Shown here one piece after another: positions 40,180 to 47,833 of a stretch of 64,000 nucleotides of DNA (the first letter of the stretch is position 1; the number at the start of each line of letters is the position of its first letter). A model generated the notes under the pieces. It was not told the DNA's origin and did not search any database. It saw nothing but the letters and a program-made list of their open reading frames with translations. Location of the stretch: contig CAXXFB010000001.1 of the NCBI GenBank assembly GCA_963674545.2, forward strand, positions 2,294,001-2,358,000, in the 5' to 3' direction. The stretch is from JABGQS01 sp963674545 (GTDB lineage Bacteria; Bacillota; Clostridia; Christensenellales; SZUA-584). The position numbers were made by a program, and so were the translations under genes.

Positions 40180-40869
40180 ATGAAATTGTATCAGTTTGAA
40201 ACGCATTGCCATACAGCAGAGACGAGCCCCTGCGGAAATATCACCGGAGCACAGGCTGTTGACGCTCTTAAAGCTGCGGGTTATATGGGGACTTTCATAA
40301 CCGATCATTTCTATTCCAGGTTTTTCAGCAAGCGCAGGCTGGATTGTCTGCCGTGGAAGCAGCAGGCAGAATACTTCCTTGCTGGTTACAGGGCTGCAAA
40401 GAAGCGTGGAGACGAAGTAGGTCTAAAAGTATTCCTGGGGCTGGAAGTTCAGGCAGAGGATTCACCGTTTGAGTTTTTGGTTTACGGACCGGACGAGAAG
40501 TTCATTGAAGAAAACGGTCCGTTTTATAAGCTTTCAACACCGGAGCTTTACGGCCTTATGCATAAAAACGGATTTTTGATGTTTCAGGCTCATCCATACA
40601 GGTTTGGACTTTCACCGGAAAACCCGGCGTACTTCGACGGGATAGAGATGCTCAACGCACAGCCCAGGAACGATTCACGCAACAAGCTGGCGCTGGAGTT
40701 TGCGCATAAAAACGATATTATGAAAATAGCGGGAAGCGATGTTCATGTCAAAGAAGACATTGGAAGAAGCGGAATAATGCTTCCCGGCAATATAAACAGT
40801 ACTAAGGACTTTATAGATTACTATAAAAAAGTAAGGACGCCGGAGCTTATCATAACTTACGGGATATAG
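40180..40869 (+). CDS. PHP-domain metal-dependent phosphoesterase
   Basis: A 229-residue PHP-fold protein. The first metal motif is ETHCHTAETSPCG (HxH), an internal FITDHFYSRF gives another ligand, FQAHPYR follows, and GSDVHVKED closes the site. Members are nucleases, histidinol phosphatases or nucleotide phosphatases; the substrate is not deducible. GGAG precedes the ATG. The zinc-ribbon gene follows after 26 bp. Confidence 0.85.
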   Translation: MKLYQFETHCHTAETSPCGNITGAQAVDALKAAGYMGTFITDHFYSRFFSKRRLDCLPWKQQAEYFLAGYRAAKKRGDEVGLKVFLGLEVQAEDSPFEFLVYGPDEKFIEENGPFYKLSTPELYGLMHKNGFLMFQAHPYRFGLSPENPAYFDGIEMLNAQPRNDSRNKLALEFAHKNDIMKIAGSDVHVKEDIGRSGIMLPGNINSTKDFIDYYKKVRTPELIITYGI

Positions 40870-40895
40870 AAAGTTGGCAGAAGGAAAGACAAAAT

Positions 40896-41273
40896 ATGTT
40901 TAGACGTATGTTTATAGGACGAAACGGCCCGGATCAATTTTCATTCGGGCTTACAATAGTGGCTTTTATACTAAGCCTTATTCGTGTATGGGAGTATATG
41001 TATATTATCTCACTCGTTTTAATGGCCTATGCTGTATTTAGGATGTTCAGCAGGAATATAGAGCAGAGAAGAAAAGAAAATTATGCGTTTTTAAGAGTGG
41101 TTAACAAACCAAAAACATGGTATTATAGGAGCAAGGTAAGACATAAGCAGAGAAAACTATATAAGGTATTCAAATGCCCGAATTGTTTTCAGAAGCTTAG
41201 AGTGCCAAAGGGGAAAGGCAAAGTTCAAATTAAATGTTCTGCCTGCGGGCACAAGTTTACCAAAACCACATAA
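40896..41273 (+). CDS. Membrane protein with C-terminal zinc ribbon, hypothetical
   Basis: A 125-residue protein: two hydrophobic segments (about 17-50), a basic middle (RRKENY, RSKVRHKQRKLYK), and a zinc ribbon CPNC with CSACGHKF. Such small proteins are common in Clostridia and have no known role. AAGGAAAG lies before the ATG. It is followed by the DUF1858 gene after 23 bp, so it may belong to the redox operon. Confidence 0.7.
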   Translation: MFRRMFIGRNGPDQFSFGLTIVAFILSLIRVWEYMYIISLVLMAYAVFRMFSRNIEQRRKENYAFLRVVNKPKTWYYRSKVRHKQRKLYKVFKCPNCFQKLRVPKGKGKVQIKCSACGHKFTKTT

Positions 41274-41296
41274 AGTATTTTTGAAAGGTAGAGGAT

Positions 41297-41497
41297 ATGG
41301 CGAAGATTACAAAAGACATGACGATAGCGCAGGTTTTGTCGATGAATATCGACTCTGCAAAGGTTTTCTTAGAGAGTGGGATGCACTGTGTTGGCTGCCC
41401 GGCTTCATCCGGCGAGAGCATTGAAGAGGCAAGTGCTGTTCATGGCATCAATTCGGATGAGCTTGTTAAACAATTAAACGAATTCTTTGGTGAATAA
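41297..41497 (+). CDS. DUF1858 redox-disulfide domain protein
   Basis: A 66-residue protein with the CVGCPAS motif, as in the hybrid-cluster-protein-associated redox disulfide family. The two cysteines probably form a redox-active disulfide. AAGGTAGAGG precedes the ATG. It is followed after 11 bp by rubredoxin and then FprA, so a role in electron transfer during oxygen or nitric oxide detoxification is inferred from context. Confidence 0.85.
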   Translation: MAKITKDMTIAQVLSMNIDSAKVFLESGMHCVGCPASSGESIEEASAVHGINSDELVKQLNEFFGE

Positions 41498-41508
41498 GGA
41501 GGACTACT

Positions 41509-41670
41509 ATGACTAAGTATGAATGCACAGTATGCGGGTATATTTATGACCCGGCGGATGGCGATCCGGATAACGGAGTTGCTGCAGGTACTGCATGGGA
41601 AGACGTGCCTGAAGATTGGGTATGCCCGATGTGCGGAGCAGCTAAGGATATGTTCGAAGCGGTAGAATAA
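41509..41670 (+). CDS. Rubredoxin
   Basis: A 53-residue electron carrier with the complete FeS4 site: CTVCGYIYDP near the start and CPMCGA near the end, with the conserved GTAWEDVPEDWVC. AAGGAGGAC lies upstream of the ATG. Its TAA overlaps the ATG of fprA by one base (TAATG), so the two are coupled in translation. It probably donates electrons to FprA. Confidence 0.95.
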   Translation: MTKYECTVCGYIYDPADGDPDNGVAAGTAWEDVPEDWVCPMCGAAKDMFEAVE

Positions 41671-42866
41671 TGAAGGCAACGCAAATCGTAAAAGGAATAT
41701 CATGGGTCGGGGTGCAGAACCCCGACCTGCGTATATTTGACGTTATAATGCGTACCCATTGGGGTACGTCTTATAATAGCTATCTGGTTCAGGGCAGCGA
41801 AAAGACAATGCTTGTGGATACCGTAAAGCAGGGCTTTACTGATGAGTTCATCGAGCGGATATCCAGCGTATGTGACATATCTAAGATAGACTATATCGTA
41901 TGCAACCACACAGAACCCGACCACAGCGGTTCGCTCGGGCGGCTTTTAGAGCTTGCTCCGAATGCGGTTGTCGCGTGTTCAAAACCGGCGAGCGTATTTT
42001 TGCGTAATATACTAAATACTAAATTTGAGTGTATGGTAGTAGGCGACGGAGACACAATAGACCTTGGCGGCAAAACCGTTAAATTTATTTCTGCGCCTTT
42101 TTTACACTGGCCGGATTCCATTTTCACATATATTGTCGAGGATGCCGTTCTTCTCTCCGGAGACGTTTTCGGTTTCCATTTCAGCGCTAAAAACATATTT
42201 GATGATTTGACAGACCTTACGGATGATATGATAGTTTCTCAGAAATATTATTTCGACGTTATAATGGCGCCATTTAGTGACTATGTCATTGATGCGGTGA
42301 AAAAGACAAGGGGTCTTCACATCGACGTTATCGGGCCTTCGCACGGGCCGGTACTGCGTGCAGCTCCGTGGGATGCTGTTGACAGATATGAGAAGTGGGC
42401 GAATGAAGTTCTGGCAAAGAACGAAGTTAAAAAGGTCTTTATAGGCTATGTGACATGTTATGGATACACAAAAATGCTGGCGGACGAGATCGCAAAGGTA
42501 GTTAGTGACGCCGGGTTTGATGTGCAGATGCAGGACGTTTCTCTTATAGATCAGGACGAGAGTGCGGCAATGATACACAAAGCCGATGCTTTTGCGCTTG
42601 GTTCTCCAACGCTGAACAGGGATGTGCTAAAGCCTGTGTGGGACGTTATGACTAGCGTCTCGACTTACCTTATTAAAGGAAAGCCGGCAGTGGCGTTTGG
42701 TTCATTTGGCTGGAGCGGAGAGTCCGTAAAGTATATGGCGGAAAGATTAAGGAATGTCGGCGCAGATGTCGTGGGCACATGCAGCGCAAAGCTTATGCCA
42801 GACGAAAACGAGCTTGAAGAAGCACGAAAGGCTGGAAAAGAGCTTGTAGATGCACTCAGTAAATAA
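41670..42866 (+). CDS. fprA: FprA-family A-type flavoprotein (flavodiiron protein)
   Basis: A 398-residue flavodiiron enzyme reducing oxygen to water or nitric oxide to nitrous oxide. The N-terminal MBL-like domain holds the di-iron ligands HTEPDHSGS, GDVFGFHF and GPSHGP; the C-terminal flavodoxin domain starts KVFIGYVTCYGYTKMLADEI and binds FMN. The start overlaps the rubredoxin stop. It completes a DUF1858-rubredoxin-FprA oxygen-scavenging operon. Confidence 0.94.
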   Translation: MKATQIVKGISWVGVQNPDLRIFDVIMRTHWGTSYNSYLVQGSEKTMLVDTVKQGFTDEFIERISSVCDISKIDYIVCNHTEPDHSGSLGRLLELAPNAVVACSKPASVFLRNILNTKFECMVVGDGDTIDLGGKTVKFISAPFLHWPDSIFTYIVEDAVLLSGDVFGFHFSAKNIFDDLTDLTDDMIVSQKYYFDVIMAPFSDYVIDAVKKTRGLHIDVIGPSHGPVLRAAPWDAVDRYEKWANEVLAKNEVKKVFIGYVTCYGYTKMLADEIAKVVSDAGFDVQMQDVSLIDQDESAAMIHKADAFALGSPTLNRDVLKPVWDVMTSVSTYLIKGKPAVAFGSFGWSGESVKYMAERLRNVGADVVGTCSAKLMPDENELEEARKAGKELVDALSK

Positions 42867-42889
42867 TGAATTGATTTGATCGATATATT

Positions 42890-42929
42890 ATAATACAGCA
42901 AAGAGTATTCTTGGCTGTATTATTTTTTT
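42890..42929 (+). terminator. Rho-independent terminator after fprA
   Basis: ATAATACAGC (42890-42899) and GCTGTATTAT (42914-42923) form a 10-bp stem, followed by T6. It ends only 6 nt before the next ATG. Confidence 0.85.
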
Positions 42930-42935
42930 AAAGAT

Positions 42936-43199
42936 ATGGAAAAGTATTTATGGATATATATTGCGGCGGTCTGCTTTGCTGCTTTTGTAATGTGCGTTTA
43001 TGACAAAAGAGCCGCAATAAAAAAAAGAAGAAGAATAAGCGAAAGAGCGCTGTTTGCAATAAGCATAATTGGCGGAGCGGCCGGCATGCTGGCAGGTATG
43101 CTGCTGGTGCGGCACAAAACAAAGCACTGGTATTTCATGGTGTTCATACCGCTGCTGGTCGTTTTGCATGTTGCCGCTGTTTTATTGTTGCTGATGTGA
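42936..43199 (+). CDS. DUF1294 small membrane protein
   Basis: An 87-residue protein with three hydrophobic helices. It carries the DUF1294 signature VYDKRAAIKKRRRISERALF, then GGAAGMLAGMLLVRHKTKHWYF. Function unknown. The ATG follows the fprA terminator by 6 nt and has no ribosome site. Either a promoter lies within the terminator (a TATTAT is part of its stem) or the gene is made by read-through. Confidence 0.8.
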   Translation: MEKYLWIYIAAVCFAAFVMCVYDKRAAIKKRRRISERALFAISIIGGAAGMLAGMLLVRHKTKHWYFMVFIPLLVVLHVAAVLLLLM

Positions 43200-43226
43200 A
43201 AGCAATATAATTAATTTCAGTGAGAA

Positions 43227-43305
43227 AACTGCGCAGAGGTAACGACGAGAATCTATCTAAAGTAACAGTGCGAAAAGTAAACAGGCGAATGCCTGCAGGC
43301 GAACG
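43227..43305. repeat. Solitary third copy of the 91-bp repeat family, upstream of alaS
   Basis: AACTGCGCAGA, GAGAATCTATCTAAAG, GTGCGAAAAG and CAGGCGAATGCCTG occur in the same order and spacing as in the array at 32909-33119. It ends 8 bp before the alaS -35 box. Confidence 0.8.
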
Positions 43306-43312
43306 TATGTGA

Positions 43313-43342
43313 TTGACGCATGTTGCTGCTATCGTGTATAAT
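43313..43342 (+). promoter_or_regulatory. Promoter for alaS
   Basis: TTGACG (43313-43318), 18-bp spacer, TATAAT (43337-43342). The leader is about 25 nt, too short for a T-box. Confidence 0.75.
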
Positions 43343-43374
43343 TCATAGAAACAATCGATTTTAGGAGAATAGTT

Positions 43375-45168
43375 TTGAAAGATTTTACAAGCGCAAAATT
43401 AAGACAGATGTATTTGGATTTTTTTAAGTCTAAGGGACATACTATAATCCCTTCGGCTTCACTGATACCGGAGAACGATCCTACTGTTCTTTTCACGACT
43501 GCAGGGATGCACCCGCTGGTGCCATATCTGCTTGGGGCAAAGCACCCGGAAGGCAAGCGGCTGGTGAACGTACAGAAATGCGTAAGAACGGGCGACATAG
43601 ACGAAGTGGGTGATGCTTCTCACTGCACGTTTTTTGAGATGCTTGGCAACTGGTCGCTTGGTGACTACTTCAAAAAAGAAGCTATTGAGTTTAGCTTCGA
43701 GTTTCTGACCTCGCCGGACTGGCTGGGGATAGACAAGGACTCGCTTTATTTCACGTGTTTTGCTGGTGATGAAGATGCGCCCAAAGACACGGAGTCGGCG
43801 CAGATATGGATGAGCCTCGGCGTAGACGAGAGCCATATTTTCTTCCTTGGCAAAAAACATAACTGGTGGGGCCCGGCAGGTATGACAGGGCCATGCGGAC
43901 CGGACACCGAAATGTTCATAGATATGGGAACGCCGGCATGCGGACCGAACTGCGACCCTTCCTGTTCATGCGGGAAGTATATGGAGATATGGAACGACGT
44001 TTTCATGCAGTATAACAAAAAAGCAGACGGAACATTTGAACCGCTGGAGCAGCAGAACGTGGATACAGGTATGGGCCTTGACAGGACTGTGACTATACTA
44101 CAGGGAAAACCTTCCGTTTATGATACAGACGTGTTTGAAGGAACGCTTAAAAAGATATCCGAGCTTTCGGGCAAAGGTTATAGCGATGATATGGACACTA
44201 CACGCTCTTTCAGGATAATAGCAGACCACGTTAGGTGCGCAACATTCATGATGGGTGACGAGAAGGGAATAACGCCTTCTAACGTAGACCAGGGCTACGT
44301 GCTGCGCAGGCTTATCAGAAGGGCTGTGCGATATTCACTGAGACTGGGCATACCGGAGCTGTCGCTTCAGAAAATAGCAAAGGTAGTTATAGATCAGTAT
44401 AAGGATGCTTATCCGGAGCTGGCTGCAAGCCAAAGCAAAATAATAAATGAACTTAACCTTGAAGAAGAGCGCTTCCAGAGGACTATTAAGCAGGGCTTGA
44501 AAGAGTTCGAAAAACTGGAGCAGCGTATTGAGGGCAATGTTATAAAAGGCAAAGATGCTTTCCATCTTTACGATACATTTGGGTTCCCAATAGAGTTCAC
44601 TCTGGAGCTTGCACATGAAAAAGGCTTTGAAGTAGATAAGAAAGGCTTTGACGAAGCATTTGCCAATCACCAGAAGCTATCGAGCGCAGGAGCGGAACAG
44701 CGCTTTAAAGGCGGCTTAGCTGACACAGGCGAAGAAACGGCAAAACTGCACACAGCAACGCATCTTATGCATGCTGCACTCCGCAAAGTGCTGGGTGAAG
44801 AGGTTGCTCAGAAGGGCAGCAATATTACAGCAGAGCGCCTGCGGTTCGACTTCTCTTTCGGCAGGAAGGTGGAAAGAGACGAGCTTGACGAAGTGGAAAG
44901 AATGGTCAACGAAGCCATTGACGCCGGCGTGGATATAGTCTGCGAAGAGATGAGCGTGGACGAAGCGAAGGACAGCGGTGCAATAGGATTGTTTGAATCA
45001 AAGTATGGCAATGTCGTAAAGGTATATACCATTGACGGATATTCCAAAGAGATATGCGGCGGACCTCATGCAGGCAACACAAAAGAGCTTGGCAGATTCA
45101 AAATAAAGAAAGAGCAAAGTAGCTCTGCCGGAGTAAGAAGGATAAAGGCCGTGTTGATAGACGAATAA
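43375..45168 (+). CDS. alaS: Alanine-tRNA ligase, short form lacking the C-Ala domain
   Basis: A 597-residue class II synthetase. The catalytic core (FFKSKGHTIIPSASLIPEND, WSLGDYFKKEAI, DTGMGLDRTV) and tRNA-recognition helices are complete. The editing domain is present, with HTATHLMHAAL and CGGPHAGNT supplying its zinc ligands. Standard AlaRS is about 870 residues; the C-terminal oligomerisation/tRNA-elbow domain is missing, and a terminator follows the stop directly, so this is not a frameshift. The start is TTG with AGGAGAAT. A second, full-length alaS may exist elsewhere. Confidence 0.88.
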   Translation: MKDFTSAKLRQMYLDFFKSKGHTIIPSASLIPENDPTVLFTTAGMHPLVPYLLGAKHPEGKRLVNVQKCVRTGDIDEVGDASHCTFFEMLGNWSLGDYFKKEAIEFSFEFLTSPDWLGIDKDSLYFTCFAGDEDAPKDTESAQIWMSLGVDESHIFFLGKKHNWWGPAGMTGPCGPDTEMFIDMGTPACGPNCDPSCSCGKYMEIWNDVFMQYNKKADGTFEPLEQQNVDTGMGLDRTVTILQGKPSVYDTDVFEGTLKKISELSGKGYSDDMDTTRSFRIIADHVRCATFMMGDEKGITPSNVDQGYVLRRLIRRAVRYSLRLGIPELSLQKIAKVVIDQYKDAYPELAASQSKIINELNLEEERFQRTIKQGLKEFEKLEQRIEGNVIKGKDAFHLYDTFGFPIEFTLELAHEKGFEVDKKGFDEAFANHQKLSSAGAEQRFKGGLADTGEETAKLHTATHLMHAALRKVLGEEVAQKGSNITAERLRFDFSFGRKVERDELDEVERMVNEAIDAGVDIVCEEMSVDEAKDSGAIGLFESKYGNVVKVYTIDGYSKEICGGPHAGNTKELGRFKIKKEQSSSAGVRRIKAVLIDE

Positions 45169-45176
45169 CAAGCATG

Positions 45177-45209
45177 ATATGGGGGCGCACACGCCCTCAT
45201 ATTTTTTTA
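45177..45209 (+). terminator. Rho-independent terminator after alaS
   Basis: ATATGGGGGCG, loop CACA, CGCCCTCATAT; 11-bp stem then T7. Confidence 0.88.
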
Positions 45210-45324
45210 GCCGGGACAGGAAAAATAATACTCTGATGGATACATAAACTATATTATATGGAAAAGTCATTTTAAAGACTTATCAAATACCGACATATTA
45301 CCATGATAATATCAGGAGGATGTT

Positions 45325-47718
45325 ATGAAAAAGGAGAGTTTTAACAGAGGCTGGAAATTCTATAACGTAAGAGACGAAAAGAAGAAAACGGTCAACCTGC
45401 CCCATGACGCTATGCTTTTTGAAAAAAGGCTTGCCGGTTTAAAGGACGGATACAATACAGGCTTTTTCCCCGGCGGTAAGTATGTGTATGAAAAAAATCT
45501 ATTTGGTGAAGACGAGTATAAAGACAAGACGTTGATATTAGAATTCGAAGGCGTTTATATGAAATCTGAAGTTTTTCTCAACGGAGAAAAACTGGGCGGC
45601 AGGATATATGGATATTCTGCTTTTTATATAGACTTGACCGGGAAACTGAAACCCGGGGAAGACAACGAAATAAAAGTCGTTGTTGACAATACGCAGACGC
45701 CGAACTCGAGATGGTACACAGGAAGCGGTATATACAGAGACGTTAATCTATATATAGGCGGGAAAGAATATATAAAACCGGACGGAGTAAAGATATTTAC
45801 AAAATCAATAAACCCGGCTGTACTTGAAGTCAGCGTAGACATAAAATCCGATAGGTCGCTGCAAACTGTTACGCAGATAATAAAAGACGGAAAAGTCGTG
45901 GCAGAAGGCAAGGGTGAAAAATGTGAGATAACAGTCGAAAATGCGAAGCTATGGTCGGAGCAAACCCCGAATCTATATGATGTTAGAGTAGTGCTGACTT
46001 ACGATGGGGAAACCGTTGATGAAGTGTGCACAAGAACGGGCATAAGGAAGATCGACTGGAACTCTAAAGACGGTCTGATGGTTAACGGCAGCAGCATAAA
46101 ACTGCGCGGTGGATGCATACATCATGAGCACGGACCGCTTGGCGCTGCCAGCTTTAAAAAAGCGGAATTGAGGCGCATCAAGATATTGAAGCAGGCGGGA
46201 TTCAATGCGGTTAGGTATTCTCACAACCCTGCGAACAAAGCATTTTTAGATGCATGTGACGAGCTTGGTATGTATGTGATGAACGAGACTTTTGATATGT
46301 GGAGAAGCAAAAAGTCTGACTACGACTACGGCCTCTATTTCGATAAGGAATGGAAAAAGGACGTAACATCTATGGTTGAAAAATCATATAACCATCCGTC
46401 TGTGATAATGTATTCGATAGGCAACGAGATCCCCGAAACGGCAGTGCCGGAAGGAATAGAGATAAGCCGAAAGATGAACAGCCTTATAAAATCGCTCGAC
46501 CCGACGCTGCCGACGATAAACTGCTTCAACCTTCTGCTCATCGGTATGGCGCAGGGGTCAGCTTTCAACAAATCTGAAACAGGACCGGATGATGTAGTAG
46601 ATCCTTATCTTGAGGAAGAGGATTCGAAGACTACAGGAAGCGCTCTTGTAAATATGTTAATTACGCTTATGCCGGTATTGATGAAGATCTTGGGCTCTGC
46701 TAAGAGGACACAGAAGAAAGCAAAGCAGATTTTTGAAACGGTCGATATTGTAGGCTATAACTACGGTGCGCATGCATATGAGAAGCATCATCTTTGGAAT
46801 CCCGATAGGGTAATGCTCGGTTCAGAGACTTATCCCTCTAAGATAGCAGGCAACTGGAGACTGGTGGAAGAGATACCGGCGCTAATAGGCGATTTTATGT
46901 GGACGGCGTGGGACTATCTTGGAGAATCCGGCGCAGGCGTCCCTGTATATGGCAAGAACAAATCCGGCTTCTATAAGCCATACCCGTGCGTAAGTTCAGG
47001 GACGGGCTCGGTCGATATTACGGGTTTGATAGGCGCCCAGGGATATTATTCCAAAGTCGTTTGGAATGAGCATAAGCAGCCGTATATATGCGTAAGACCG
47101 GTAAACCACACAGGCGAGAAGTATTTCCTTGGGCAGTGGAGAGGAACGGACGCAGTTGCAAGCTGGTCTTGGACGGGGCAGGAAGGGCGCAATGCAGAGG
47201 TGGAAGTGTTCAGCATAGGAGATGCGGTAGAGCTTATTCAAGACGGTAAGTCGCTTGGAACAAGGGCATTGGAGGACAATAAAGCGATGTTCGAGACAGT
47301 TTACCAGCCGGGCGAGCTTTGTGCGGTCAGCTATGATGCGCAAGGCGAAGAGATCGCCCGCAGCGAACTTAAATCTGCGTCAGAAGAAACCGTGATGACT
47401 GTGCTGCCGGAAGATAAAAAAATAATGGCGGACGGGCAGGATATTGCTTACGTTGCGCTCCATATAACTGACAGCAGCGGAACAGTTAAACTGCTGGACG
47501 ACAGGAAAATTGAAGTTGAGGTCGACGGTCCTGCCGAGCTTGCTGGTATAGGCAGCGCAGACCCGTTTGCGCAGGAGAGCTTTACAGGGCAGTCATTTAC
47601 AACGTATAACGGAAGGATGATAGCTGCTATTAGAAGCGGAATAGACAAAGGAAGCGTTACAGTGAGGTTCTCCTCGGAAGGCTTGAAAACTGCTGAGACG
47701 CAGATAGAGGTTATTTAA
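45325..47718 (+). CDS. Glycoside hydrolase family 2 protein (beta-galactosidase/glucuronidase-like)
   Basis: A 797-residue retaining glycosidase. Domains in order: sugar-binding jelly roll (about 1-160), immunoglobulin-like (165-250), TIM barrel (255-560), and C-terminal beta domains (600-797). The acid/base glutamate is in YSIGNEIPE and the nucleophile in LGSETYPS. RYSHNPANKAFLDACDELGM is the conserved GH2 barrel segment. No signal peptide, so it is intracellular and works on imported oligosaccharides. AGGAGG precedes the ATG. Galactoside, glucuronide and mannoside specificity cannot be separated. Confidence 0.92.
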   Translation: MKKESFNRGWKFYNVRDEKKKTVNLPHDAMLFEKRLAGLKDGYNTGFFPGGKYVYEKNLFGEDEYKDKTLILEFEGVYMKSEVFLNGEKLGGRIYGYSAFYIDLTGKLKPGEDNEIKVVVDNTQTPNSRWYTGSGIYRDVNLYIGGKEYIKPDGVKIFTKSINPAVLEVSVDIKSDRSLQTVTQIIKDGKVVAEGKGEKCEITVENAKLWSEQTPNLYDVRVVLTYDGETVDEVCTRTGIRKIDWNSKDGLMVNGSSIKLRGGCIHHEHGPLGAASFKKAELRRIKILKQAGFNAVRYSHNPANKAFLDACDELGMYVMNETFDMWRSKKSDYDYGLYFDKEWKKDVTSMVEKSYNHPSVIMYSIGNEIPETAVPEGIEISRKMNSLIKSLDPTLPTINCFNLLLIGMAQGSAFNKSETGPDDVVDPYLEEEDSKTTGSALVNMLITLMPVLMKILGSAKRTQKKAKQIFETVDIVGYNYGAHAYEKHHLWNPDRVMLGSETYPSKIAGNWRLVEEIPALIGDFMWTAWDYLGESGAGVPVYGKNKSGFYKPYPCVSSGTGSVDITGLIGAQGYYSKVVWNEHKQPYICVRPVNHTGEKYFLGQWRGTDAVASWSWTGQEGRNAEVEVFSIGDAVELIQDGKSLGTRALEDNKAMFETVYQPGELCAVSYDAQGEEIARSELKSASEETVMTVLPEDKKIMADGQDIAYVALHITDSSGTVKLLDDRKIEVEVDGPAELAGIGSADPFAQESFTGQSFTTYNGRMIAAIRSGIDKGSVTVRFSSEGLKTAETQIEVI

Positions 47719-47788
47719 GCATTTGAATTTGTAGTCTGATTTATAATCACTATTATTATCTGCAGCATATAAATGAAAATTATATAAT

Positions 47789-47824
47789 AAACACAGCCCC
47801 CGGCTAAGCCGGAGGCTGTGTTTT
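47789..47824. terminator. Bidirectional terminator between GH2 and LRR genes
   Basis: AAACACAGCC...CCGGC, loop TAA, GCCGG...GGCTGTGTTTT. It serves both convergent genes. Confidence 0.88.
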
Positions 47825-47833
47825 CTAAACTAG

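Noticed and set aside
43343..43374. T-box leader before alaS
   Set aside because: The predicted leader is only about 25 nt; a T-box needs 200 nt or more.
45169..45324. Frameshifted C-terminal domain of AlaRS
   Set aside because: A strong terminator follows the stop by 8 bp, and no AlaRS-like peptide appears in other frames.
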